A stretch of 7,106 nt of DNA from an uncultured Lachnospiraceae bacterium (GTDB lineage: Bacteria; Bacillota_A; Clostridia; Lachnospirales; Lachnospiraceae). The stretch lies in NCBI GenBank assembly GCA_902795985.1, contig CADBNG010000440.1:1-7106 (forward strand), written 5' to 3'. Positions within the stretch are counted from its first letter, which is position 1, and every line of letters begins with the position of its first letter. Both the position numbers and the translations under genes were made by a program. Below are positions 1 through 7,106 of this stretch, piece after piece. Below the pieces are notes generated by a model that was given only the letters and a program-made list of their open reading frames with translations, had not been told where the DNA came from and did no database searches.

Positions 1-20
1 AAGCCCATTCTGCAGCCATG

Positions 21-91
21 CCCCGCCGCGCGGATCAAAGGGGCTCAAAGGGGACTGTCCCCTTTGAGCCCCTTTGATCCGCGCGGCAGGG
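21..91. repeat. Giant near-perfect palindrome upstream of the atp operon
   Basis: Bases 25-55 are the exact reverse complement of 57-87, giving 31-base arms around a single central T at 56. After one mismatch (24/88) three more pairs (21-23 with 89-91) extend it. Each arm contains two copies of TCAAAGGGG in tandem (35-43 and 45-53 on the left, mirrored on the right), and the outer end is the GC-rich word CCGCGCGG. It has no T-run directly after it, so it is not a textbook intrinsic terminator, although a hairpin this strong could stop or process a transcript arriving from upstream. Other possibilities are a REP/MITE-like mobile palindrome or a protein-binding dyad. It lies upstream of the predicted promoter and so is probably not in the atp mRNA. 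The structure is certain; its role is unknown. Confidence 0.95.
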
Positions 92-140
92 GTAATAATA
101 AAATTAACATTATTTTTATAATCCATCGTCTAACTCGCCC

Positions 141-169
141 TTGTTTTGTTTCTCCCGGAGTGATAGAAT
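141..169 (+). promoter_or_regulatory. Predicted sigma-A-type promoter of the atp operon
   Basis: A TTGTTT -35 box (141-146) is separated by exactly 17 bases from a TAGAAT -10 box (164-169). The -10 is preceded by TGA, giving an extended -10 TGn element. Transcription would start near 176, leaving a leader of about 55 bases before atpB. A second -10-like TATAAT lies at 117-122 but has no acceptable -35 at 16-18 bases spacing. No operator or riboswitch is recognisable. This is a prediction from consensus matching only. Confidence 0.6.
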
Positions 170-184
170 TTAATGCTATGAAAT

Positions 185-206
185 GCCTTCGTTTTTTACG
201 AACGGC
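185..206 (+). other. Small hairpin in the atpB leader
   Basis: In the predicted 5' leader, TTCGT (188-192) pairs with ACGAA (198-202) around a five-T loop. Three further pairs (185-187 with 204-206) form if C203 is bulged. It ends about 12 bases before the atpB ribosome site. It could stabilise the mRNA or affect translation, but small hairpins like this arise by chance and no function is claimed. Confidence 0.3.
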
Positions 207-217
207 TGCAGAACAAA

Positions 218-223
218 AGAGGA
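218..223 (+). promoter_or_regulatory. Ribosome binding site fixing the atpB start
   Basis: AGAGGA lies 8 bases before ATG 232, a good distance. The in-frame ATG at 178 has no such site and would sit almost at the predicted transcription start. The far-upstream in-frame ATG at 64 lies inside the palindrome and upstream of the promoter. This supports 232 as the real start. Confidence 0.75.
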
Positions 224-231
224 TCATTCAA

Positions 232-1392
232 ATGAACAAAAAGACATTGATCGTCAGCGTCTCTGTGATCGCGGCCTGGATTATCGTTATGGCAATCGGG
301 GCTTACGGAATTCACTGGGCTCCTGCCGCAAACGCAGGCACCCCCTCTTCCGTAAACAGAGTATGGCTGACCTGTTTTATTGTCGTCCTCGCGATCATCG
401 CCGCCGCAGCCCTCATCCGGCTGTTCGCGGTCCCGCGATTCAAAGTCGTCCCGGGCCGCTTTCAGGCCCTGATCGAAGGAATCGTCAAATTCTTCCGCCC
501 GAAAAAGCGCAAGAACGACCTGATGCCGAAAAAAGTCCGGATCACCGCAACGATCATTCTTGTGGCCTGGATCTTCATTTCCTTCTTCGGGTCCCTGATC
601 GCGGCAGGCAACGCCAAGACCGAAACCCTGGCCGAGACACTGCGGGATGCCGTCCTGCATGAGGCAAACAAGGTCTTCTTCTTCGGTATGGAGGTCAATC
701 CGGCTGTCCTTTCCAGCTTCATCATGGTCATTCTGATCCTGATCGGGGCGCTGCTGATCCGGATCTTCATTATTCCAAGGTTCAGCTACACTCCCGGGAA
801 GCTCCAGATCCTGGTGGAACTGCTCGTCAGCTTCTTTGACAATCAGGCGCATACCAAATCCAGAAAGCTCAACCGTTTCCTCGGCGCCTATATGCTGGCT
901 GCCGGCAGCTACATTTTCTGGGGCACCATGTCCGAGCTTCTGGGTATTCAGCTGAAAACCACGGAAGGCCACTTTATTGCCATGTCGGCGCCGCTGTCCG
1001 ATATCAACGGGGCCATCTGTCTCGGTGTTCTTTCCTATATTATCATTCTGGCCTCCGGTATCGCCGGCAACGGAGTCAAGGGAATCGGATATACCTTAAA
1101 GGAGTTTTCCCTTCCCATTTCCATGAGCTTCCGTCTTTTCGGCGCGCTGCTGTCCGGTCTTCTTGTTACGGAACTGGTCTACTACGTGCTGCAGCTCAGC
1201 TTTGTCCTGCCGGTTATCGTCGGCATCATGTTTACCTGTATTCACGCCATTATGCAGACCTACATTCTGTGCATGCTCGTATCCATGTATTCTGCGGAGG
1301 TCTCTGAGGACCATCCGAAGAAAATAAAAGTAAAAAAAGTCAGAAAAAAGAAACAAAAAAATATTCAGGTCCAGGCCGGAGCTGAGGGTTAA
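232..1392 (+). CDS. atpB: F-type ATP synthase subunit a, with duplicated N-terminal membrane module
   Basis: Subunit a forms the two ion half-channels beside the c-ring in the membrane part of the ATP synthase. The protein has 386 residues, against roughly 220-270 in most bacteria. Family signatures are in the C-terminal half: RLFG with the essential arginine at R301 (E. coli aR210), and MQTYI with Q342 (E. coli Q252). The excess length is N-terminal. Residues 41-88 and 155-202 are copies of the first conserved transmembrane segment plus its amphipathic PRF...PG..Q.L.E...FF stretch, and each copy is preceded by a further hydrophobic helix containing AWI (about 5-28 and 102-126). Around three extra membrane helices are therefore predicted. 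Residues 361-386 form a lysine-rich tail. At E. coli positions 214, 219 and 245 the protein has A305, L310 and T335, while E314 and H338 lie about one helical turn away. Identity is secure; the effect of the changes is inferred. It is the first gene of the operon; no atpI precedes it. Confidence 0.95.
   Translation: MNKKTLIVSVSVIAAWIIVMAIGAYGIHWAPAANAGTPSSVNRVWLTCFIVVLAIIAAAALIRLFAVPRFKVVPGRFQALIEGIVKFFRPKKRKNDLMPKKVRITATIILVAWIFISFFGSLIAAGNAKTETLAETLRDAVLHEANKVFFFGMEVNPAVLSSFIMVILILIGALLIRIFIIPRFSYTPGKLQILVELLVSFFDNQAHTKSRKLNRFLGAYMLAAGSYIFWGTMSELLGIQLKTTEGHFIAMSAPLSDINGAICLGVLSYIIILASGIAGNGVKGIGYTLKEFSLPISMSFRLFGALLSGLLVTELVYYVLQLSFVLPVIVGIMFTCIHAIMQTYILCMLVSMYSAEVSEDHPKKIKVKKVRKKKQKNIQVQAGAEG
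352..837 (+). repeat. Internal tandem duplication in subunit a (coding repeat)
   Basis: The segments encoding residues 41-88 (352-495) and 155-202 (694-837) align without gaps over 48 residues with about 23 identities by my count. These include the shared words LIR.F, PRF, PG, Q.L.E and FF. The second copy connects to the rest of subunit a and corresponds to the canonical first segment, so the first copy is the added one. The preceding hydrophobic helices (AWI at residues 15-17 and 112-114) also match, but the linkers differ in length (longer in the second copy). The DNA of the copies has diverged clearly, so the duplication is not recent and is not an assembly artefact. Confidence 0.9.
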
Positions 1393-1403
1393 AGGAGATT
1401 ATC

Positions 1404-1748
1404 ATGAAAAAAGTCAAAAGTATTGTCGGTTTACTGGTACTGCTTACCGTTGTTTTCGCGGTGTCCGCTCTCGTTTTCGCGGATGGCGGAGATGCTGCAG
1501 CCGCAGAAGCGGCCGCTTCCTCTTCCATCATGGGCAAGGCACTGGGCGCCGGTATTGCCATCGCCGTGGCGGCCGGTCTTGGCGCGCTCGGTATGGGACT
1601 TGCCACCGGACGTGCTGCCGAATCCATGGCCCGTCAGCCGGAGATCAAGGGCGATATCCGTACCAACCTGATCCTGGGTATCGTTTTCATGGAAACCGCG
1701 ATCATCTATGCCCTGATCGTAGCGATCCTGATTATCTTCGTAATGTAA
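1404..1748 (+). CDS. atpE: F-type ATP synthase subunit c with signal-peptide-like leader
   Basis: Subunit c is the membrane hairpin that oligomerises into the rotating c-ring and carries the ion on a carboxylate. At 114 residues it is longer than the usual 70-90. Residues 1-27 look like a signal peptide: basic KKVK, a hydrophobic stretch 7-25, and VFA before DGG. An Ala-rich linker (28-42) then leads to helix 1 (about 44-72, glycine-rich), the polar loop ARQPE (76-80, R77-Q78-P79) and helix 2 with carboxylate E97 in METAIIY. Aligned to the Ilyobacter sodium-type c subunit through the RQP loop, the position of Q32 is M64, while T98 and Y102 match S66 and Y70. The sodium site is thus incomplete and proton coupling is more likely. 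Leader-bearing c subunits are known, for example in Campylobacter. AAAGGAG overlaps the atpB stop, 6 bases before this ATG. Confidence 0.97.
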   Translation: MKKVKSIVGLLVLLTVVFAVSALVFADGGDAAAAEAAASSSIMGKALGAGIAIAVAAGLGALGMGLATGRAAESMARQPEIKGDIRTNLILGIVFMETAIIYALIVAILIIFVM

Positions 1749-1770
1749 TACTGGAAGGGAGTTTGCAGAT

Positions 1771-2259
1771 ATGTTAGGAATAGATATTCAGCAGATCTTT
1801 CTTCATTTACTGAATTTCGGCATCCTTTTCGGCGGACTGTATTTTATTCTCTACAATCCGGTCAAGAAATTCATGGACAAGCGCGTCGAGCATTACGCGC
1901 AGCTTGAAGATGAAGCCCAGGCAAAATTAAAAGACGCCGAAGCCTTAAAGGCCGAGCATGAAGAAAGCTTAAGCAACTTAAAGACCGAGCTTTCCGAAAA
2001 GCGCGCGGCCGCCGATAAGGAAATCAGCAAATACAGAGAAGAACAGACAAGAGAGGCCCGGGAAGAAGCTCAGAAAATCATCGACAATGCGACCCAGACC
2101 GCGAAGCGCGAGCACGACCGCATCATCGAACAGTCTTCTACCGAACTCACCGATCTTGCGGTAAAAGCAGCGAAAAAGGTTATGGAAGAGCCGGTTTCGG
2201 ATTCCTATGACCGCTTCCTGGATGCTGCGGAGAAGGAGCTTTTAAATGAGCAGTCTTGA
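1771..2259 (+). CDS. atpF: F-type ATP synthase subunit b
   Basis: Subunit b is the peripheral-stalk protein that links subunit a in the membrane to the F1 head. The 162-residue length is normal. One transmembrane helix covers residues 9-28, followed by the family motif NPVKKFMDKR (29-38) and a long charged coiled coil (about 38-130). The C-terminal part, with ELTDLAVKAAKKVM (125-138), is typical of the region that contacts delta. A ribosome site GGAAGGGAG precedes ATG 1771 by 9 bases. Only one b-type gene is present, so a b homodimer is expected. The C-terminus ends normally and contains nothing of the missing delta N-terminal domain, so this is not a b-delta fusion of the mycobacterial kind. 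The end overlaps the next gene by 14 bases, suggesting translational coupling. Confidence 0.97.
   Translation: MLGIDIQQIFLHLLNFGILFGGLYFILYNPVKKFMDKRVEHYAQLEDEAQAKLKDAEALKAEHEESLSNLKTELSEKRAAADKEISKYREEQTREAREEAQKIIDNATQTAKREHDRIIEQSSTELTDLAVKAAKKVMEEPVSDSYDRFLDAAEKELLNEQS
2233..2238 (+). promoter_or_regulatory. Ribosome binding site fixing the delta/alpha fusion start
   Basis: AAGGAG lies 7 bases before ATG 2246, inside the 3' end of atpF. It shows that translation starts ahead of the delta-like segment, so that segment is part of the product. No comparable site exists at the alpha boundary (around 2485-2495), where a separate alpha start would be expected. Confidence 0.8.
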
Positions 2260-3988
2260 GAATATGAACCAGGCTGTCCTCTGTTCTTCGGAAGCCCCTT
2301 CCGAGGAGCAGAAGCAGCGGTTTCTCGATTTTCTGAAAAAGAAATACCATGAGGATTTCGAGCTCGTCTGGGAAAAGGACGACTCCGTCCGCGCGGGCTT
2401 TATTTTAAAGGCCGCCGGCCAGATCTACGACTGGAGCGCCAAGGCCCGCTTTGAACAGCTGAAGCGGGACATCAAGAGCAAGGCGGCTTCCCGCGACCAG
2501 CTGATGCCGCTGATGCGCACCATGCTCTCCGACTGGAACGAAGACGTCGCCCCGATCGAAACCGGTACGGTCTTAAGCGTCGGCGACGGCATCGCCACTC
2601 TGAACGGGCTGGACGGCGCCACCTACGGTGAAATCCTTCTGTTTGAAAATGACGTGCGCGGCATGATCCAGGACTTCAAGGAGGACACCGTCGGCTGCAT
2701 CCTTTTCGGTGATGATGAAGAGGTGGAAGCCGGCAGCACAGCCCGCAGGACCGGCCGTACCGCCGGTATTCCGGTCGGCGACGCCTATCTCGGACGCGTT
2801 ATCGACTCCCTGGGTTATCCTGTGGACGGACTGGGCGAGATTGAAGCCGCGGACTACCGTCCCATGGAAGTTCCCGCGCCCGGAATTCTGGAAAGACAGA
2901 GCGTTAACACACCGATGGAAACCGGTATTCTTTCCATCGATTCCATGTTCCCCATCGGCCGCGGACAGCGTGAGCTGATCATCGGCGACCGTCAGACCGG
3001 AAAGACCGCCATCGCCCTGGATACGATCCTGAACCAGAAGGGCAAGGGCGTGGTCTGCATTTATGTTGCCATCGGCCAGAAGGCTTCTTCGGTCTCCCGT
3101 CTTGTGGGAACGCTGAAGAATCACGACGCGATGGACTATACCGTTGTAATCAACGCTTCGGCCAGCGATCCTGTGCCGCTGCAGTACATCGCCCCTTACA
3201 CCGGCTGTTCCCTGGCAGAGTATTTCATGTACAAAGGCCGTGACGTGCTGATTGTCTACGATGATCTTTCCAAGCACGCCATCGCCTACCGTGCTCTTTC
3301 CCTGCTGCTGGAACGCTCCCCCGGACGTGAGGCCTTCCCTGGAGACGTCTTCTATCTCCATTCCCGTCTTCTGGAACGGTCGGCCCGTCTTTCGGATGAG
3401 CTGGGCGGCGGCAGCATTACGGCCCTCCCGATCGTTGAAACCCAGGCCGGGGATATTTCGGCGTACATTCCGACGAATATCATTTCCATCACCGACGGAC
3501 AGATCTTCCTGGAAAGCGACCTGTTCTTTGCCGGCCAGCGTCCCGCGGTCAACGTCGGCCTTTCGGTTTCCCGAGTCGGCGGCGATGCCCAGACCAAGGC
3601 CATGAAGAAAGCGGCCGGTGCCCTGAAGCTGGATCTGGCCCAGTATCGTGAAATGGAAGTATTCACGCAGTTCTCCAGCGATCTGGATGACATTACGAAA
3701 CGTCAGCTGGTTTACGGCGCGGGTCTGATGCGGCTGCTTCGCCAGCCCCAGTACAAGCCCTATTCCCAGCATCAGCAGGTCATCCTCCTGGTTTCTGCCC
3801 TGGGTCATATTTTCGAAACAGTGCCGATCGAACGCATCAACAGCTTCTCGAAAGAGCTTCTGGAGCATTTTGAACTGACGAAGAGCTCCCTCTGCCGCAA
3901 TATTGACGAAAACGGACAGCTTCCGGATAACGTCAAAGAGGAAATTCTCGAAACGGCAAAGGCCTTTCTTGCGGAAACTGATTTATGA
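2246..3988 (+). CDS. atpA: F-type ATP synthase delta (C-terminal domain)/alpha fusion
   Basis: Alpha forms the non-catalytic nucleotide sites of the F1 hexamer. The protein has 580 residues against about 500-510 normally. Alpha itself begins near residue 84 and is intact: beta-barrel from GTVLSVGDG (107-115), Walker A GDRQTGKT (247-254), Walker B LIVYDD (335-340), GREAFPGDVFYLHSRLLER (360-378), and VGLSVSRVGG with the arginine finger R443. The first ~78 residues are not alpha. Residues 17-78 match the C-terminal domain of delta, with PSEEQ, DDSVRAGFIL, and D62 followed by S64AKARFEQL where E. coli delta has DGSVRGRLERL. The separate atpH gene expected between atpF and atpA is absent, as is the delta N-terminal domain. 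The start is fixed by AAGGAG at 2233-2238, in atpF. The alpha assignment is certain and the delta domain highly likely. The product would place three delta C-terminal domains on each enzyme. Confidence 0.97.
   Translation: MSSLENMNQAVLCSSEAPSEEQKQRFLDFLKKKYHEDFELVWEKDDSVRAGFILKAAGQIYDWSAKARFEQLKRDIKSKAASRDQLMPLMRTMLSDWNEDVAPIETGTVLSVGDGIATLNGLDGATYGEILLFENDVRGMIQDFKEDTVGCILFGDDEEVEAGSTARRTGRTAGIPVGDAYLGRVIDSLGYPVDGLGEIEAADYRPMEVPAPGILERQSVNTPMETGILSIDSMFPIGRGQRELIIGDRQTGKTAIALDTILNQKGKGVVCIYVAIGQKASSVSRLVGTLKNHDAMDYTVVINASASDPVPLQYIAPYTGCSLAEYFMYKGRDVLIVYDDLSKHAIAYRALSLLLERSPGREAFPGDVFYLHSRLLERSARLSDELGGGSITALPIVETQAGDISAYIPTNIISITDGQIFLESDLFFAGQRPAVNVGLSVSRVGGDAQTKAMKKAAGALKLDLAQYREMEVFTQFSSDLDDITKRQLVYGAGLMRLLRQPQYKPYSQHQQVILLVSALGHIFETVPIERINSFSKELLEHFELTKSSLCRNIDENGQLPDNVKEEILETAKAFLAETDL
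2270..2479 (+). other. Delta-subunit C-terminal domain encoded at the 5' end of atpA
   Basis: Residues 9-78 of the fusion. In E. coli, this part of delta binds the C-termini of the b dimer. The order of features matches the E. coli delta C-terminus: a helix starting with SEEQ, a Lys-rich segment KKKYHEDFEL, the DxSVxAGxIxxA strand, an ID/YD turn, and a final helix with RFEQLKRDI. About 100 residues of delta N-terminal domain would have to lie upstream, but that space is occupied by the end of atpF. The likely history is loss of the atpH 5' portion together with loss of its stop codon. Confidence 0.85.
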
Positions 3989-4010
3989 TTTAAAGGAACG
4001 GTAAAAGCTT

Positions 4011-6316
<2,306 letters not shown>

Positions 6317-6360
6317 TCCGGCGGACCTGCGCGGAATCCGGAAATTGAAAAGGAATTCCA

Positions 6361-6774
6361 ATGAATACATTTCATTTATCCATTTATGAATCGGACGGCG
6401 TCTTCTATGAAGGCGACTGCGAATCCCTGGTTGTCCCGACGGACACCGGAGACTTCGGAATTATGGCGAATCACGAGAACATCGTTATTGCCATTGTTTC
6501 CGGAGTCATGATGTACCGCACCCCGGAAGACGGCACCCATTATGCTTCCGTTTCGGACGGCATCTGCGTCATGGAGAACAATAAGGTCACCCTTCTCTGC
6601 CCGGCTATCGAGCATCCGGAGGAAATCGACGCGGAACGTTCCCGCCAGGACATCCTGGAAGCCGAAGAGACCCTGAAGATGAACAAGAGCAGGGCCGAAT
6701 ACTTCTCCGCGAAATCGATGCTGGCCAGAAACGCCAACCGGCTGAAGGTGAAGAACAAATACGGTTCGCGTTAA
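6361..6774 (+). CDS. atpC: F-type ATP synthase subunit epsilon
   Basis: Epsilon sits at the foot of gamma, couples it to the c-ring and can inhibit ATP hydrolysis. The 137-residue protein has both usual parts: an N-terminal beta-sandwich (about 1-84, with GDFGIMANHEN at 30-40 and SDGICVMENNKVTLL at 65-79) and a C-terminal two-helix arm (about 88-131, ending in RNANRLKVKNKYG). The sequence IDAERS (89-94) resembles the I(L)DxxRA ATP-binding motif described for Bacillus PS3 epsilon, except that the last Ala is Ser. ATP-sensitive inhibition is therefore possible but unproven. AAAAGGA lies 7 bases before the ATG. It is the last gene of the operon. Confidence 0.96.
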   Translation: MNTFHLSIYESDGVFYEGDCESLVVPTDTGDFGIMANHENIVIAIVSGVMMYRTPEDGTHYASVSDGICVMENNKVTLLCPAIEHPEEIDAERSRQDILEAEETLKMNKSRAEYFSAKSMLARNANRLKVKNKYGSR

Positions 6775-6848
6775 AAATGGTTCCGTGGGTTTATTTCCCT
6801 GATTCATTCGTAAAATACGTTTCATGCTGTTCTATCGGCAGATTTTAA

Positions 6849-6876
6849 CAGGCAGGCCTGCTTTGCAGCCTGCCTG
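6849..6876 (+). terminator. Strong GC-rich hairpin after atpC, probable operon end
   Basis: CAGGCAGG (6849-6856) pairs with CCTGCCTG (6869-6876), and after one bulged C (6857) CTGC (6858-6861) pairs with GCAG (6865-6868) around a TTT loop, giving 12 pairs. It begins 75 bases after the atpC stop. No run of T follows immediately; the next T-rich stretches are in the downstream repeat array. It may work as a weak intrinsic terminator, as a 3'-end stabiliser, or as the first element of the array, whose units carry a similar CCTGAC edge. Bases 6775-6848 show no other recognisable feature. Confidence 0.5.
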
Positions 6877-6878
6877 AC

Positions 6879-7106
6879 GCATCTGAGCTTTCCTGTTTTC
6901 TGCTTCTTAGATGCCCGAAGCAGGGTTCCCGCCCAGCCTGACGCATCTAAACTTCCACTTTTTCTTTCCTTAGATGCCCGGAACAGTGTTCCCGCTCACC
7001 CTGACGCATCTAATTCCCGACTTTTTTTCATTCTTAGATGCAGTCCCTGCTGCCCCAGCTGAATTTTTGCATCTAAGTTTCCATCTTTCTCTTCTTTTAG
7101 ATGCCC
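6879..7106. repeat. 63-base-period tandem array of interrupted palindromes (continues past window)
   Basis: The 8-mer GCATCTAA occurs at 6879 (as GCATCTGA), 6943, 7006 and 7069, and its reverse complement TTAGATGC at 6907, 6970, 7034 and 7097. Periods are 63 or 64 bases. Between left and right arm are 19-20 bases, always pyrimidine-rich on the + strand and containing TTCC. Between right arm and next left arm are 27-28 bases; units 1 and 2 agree at 23 of 28 positions there, while unit 3 has diverged. It is not a CRISPR array: the conserved parts are split inverted 8-mers, and the alternating gaps do not fit a repeat-spacer layout. No open reading frame of note crosses it. The function is unknown. 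Confidence 0.92.

Noticed and set aside
117..122. Second promoter with a perfect TATAAT
   Set aside because: No acceptable -35 box lies 16-18 bases upstream; the hexamer is in a generally AT-rich stretch, so it was left as a weak possibility.
64..231. Extension of atpB to the ATG at 64 (442 residues)
   Set aside because: It starts inside the palindrome and upstream of the predicted promoter, has no ribosome site, and adds non-conserved residues. ATG 232 has a good AGAGGA.
1771..2300. Frameshifted atpH hidden between atpF and atpA
   Set aside because: atpF ends with a normal b C-terminus and overlaps the fusion start by 14 bases. There is no room for about 100 residues of delta N-terminal domain in any frame.
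2573..3868. Long minus-strand open frame of 431 codons opposite atpA
   Set aside because: It is antisense to a fully conserved alpha gene, with no recognisable domain. Long shadow frames are common opposite GC-rich conserved genes.
6317..6342. Terminator or attenuator between atpD and atpC
   Set aside because: Only a 5-pair TCCGG/CCGGA stem with a large loop and no T-run is present; atpC has its own ribosome site and belongs to the same operon.
6879..7106. CRISPR array
   Set aside because: The conserved elements are 8-base inverted arms at alternating distances, and segments between them are partly similar to each other rather than unique spacers.
6879..7106. Integron attC sites
   Set aside because: The arms lack the RYYYAAC/GTTRRRY core sites, and no cassette genes lie between units.

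Overview
The window holds one complete, single-direction F-type ATP synthase operon in the order atpB (a), atpE (c), atpF (b), a delta/alpha fusion in the atpA position, atpG (gamma), atpD (beta), atpC (epsilon). The usual bacterial order is B-E-F-H-A-G-D-C, so everything is where it should be except that no separate atpH (delta) exists. Moderate-to-high GC, purine-rich AAGGAG-type ribosome sites before nearly every gene, tight spacing and protein character suggest an anaerobic member of the Bacillota, most likely Clostridia. This placement is an inference; no marker here fixes the genus.

Bases 1-231 are the upstream region. They contain a very long near-perfect palindrome (21-91), a good sigma-A-type promoter with an extended -10 (141-169), and a short leader with a small hairpin before the atpB ribosome site. 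Bases 232-6774 are the seven genes, with overlaps at atpF/atpA (14 bases) and atpG/atpD (4 bases) and short gaps elsewhere, consistent with one transcript. Bases 6775-7106 carry no gene. They hold a strong GC-rich hairpin (6849-6876), the likely operon end, and then a 63-base-period tandem array of interrupted palindromes that runs off the window edge.

Together the genes encode the membrane motor (a, c, b) and the catalytic head with its rotor shaft (alpha, beta, gamma, epsilon). The catalytic parts look normal: Walker motifs, arginine finger, DELSEED-like loop, gamma helices and full two-domain epsilon. The stator side is unusual. The delta C-terminal domain, which normally binds the b stalk, is fused to the N-terminus of alpha, while the delta N-terminal domain, which normally caps the three alpha N-termini, is absent. 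Subunit a is about 386 residues instead of roughly 220-270, because its N-terminal membrane module is tandemly duplicated, and it has a lysine-rich C-terminal tail. Its essential arginine is kept, but the polar half-channel residues known from E. coli are changed. Subunit c has a signal-peptide-like leader and a proton-type rather than a full sodium-type ion site.

The most notable content is therefore a remodelled peripheral stalk within an otherwise standard ATP synthase, plus two unexplained palindromic DNA structures flanking the operon. I cannot tell from sequence alone how widely these fusions and duplications occur in related genomes.
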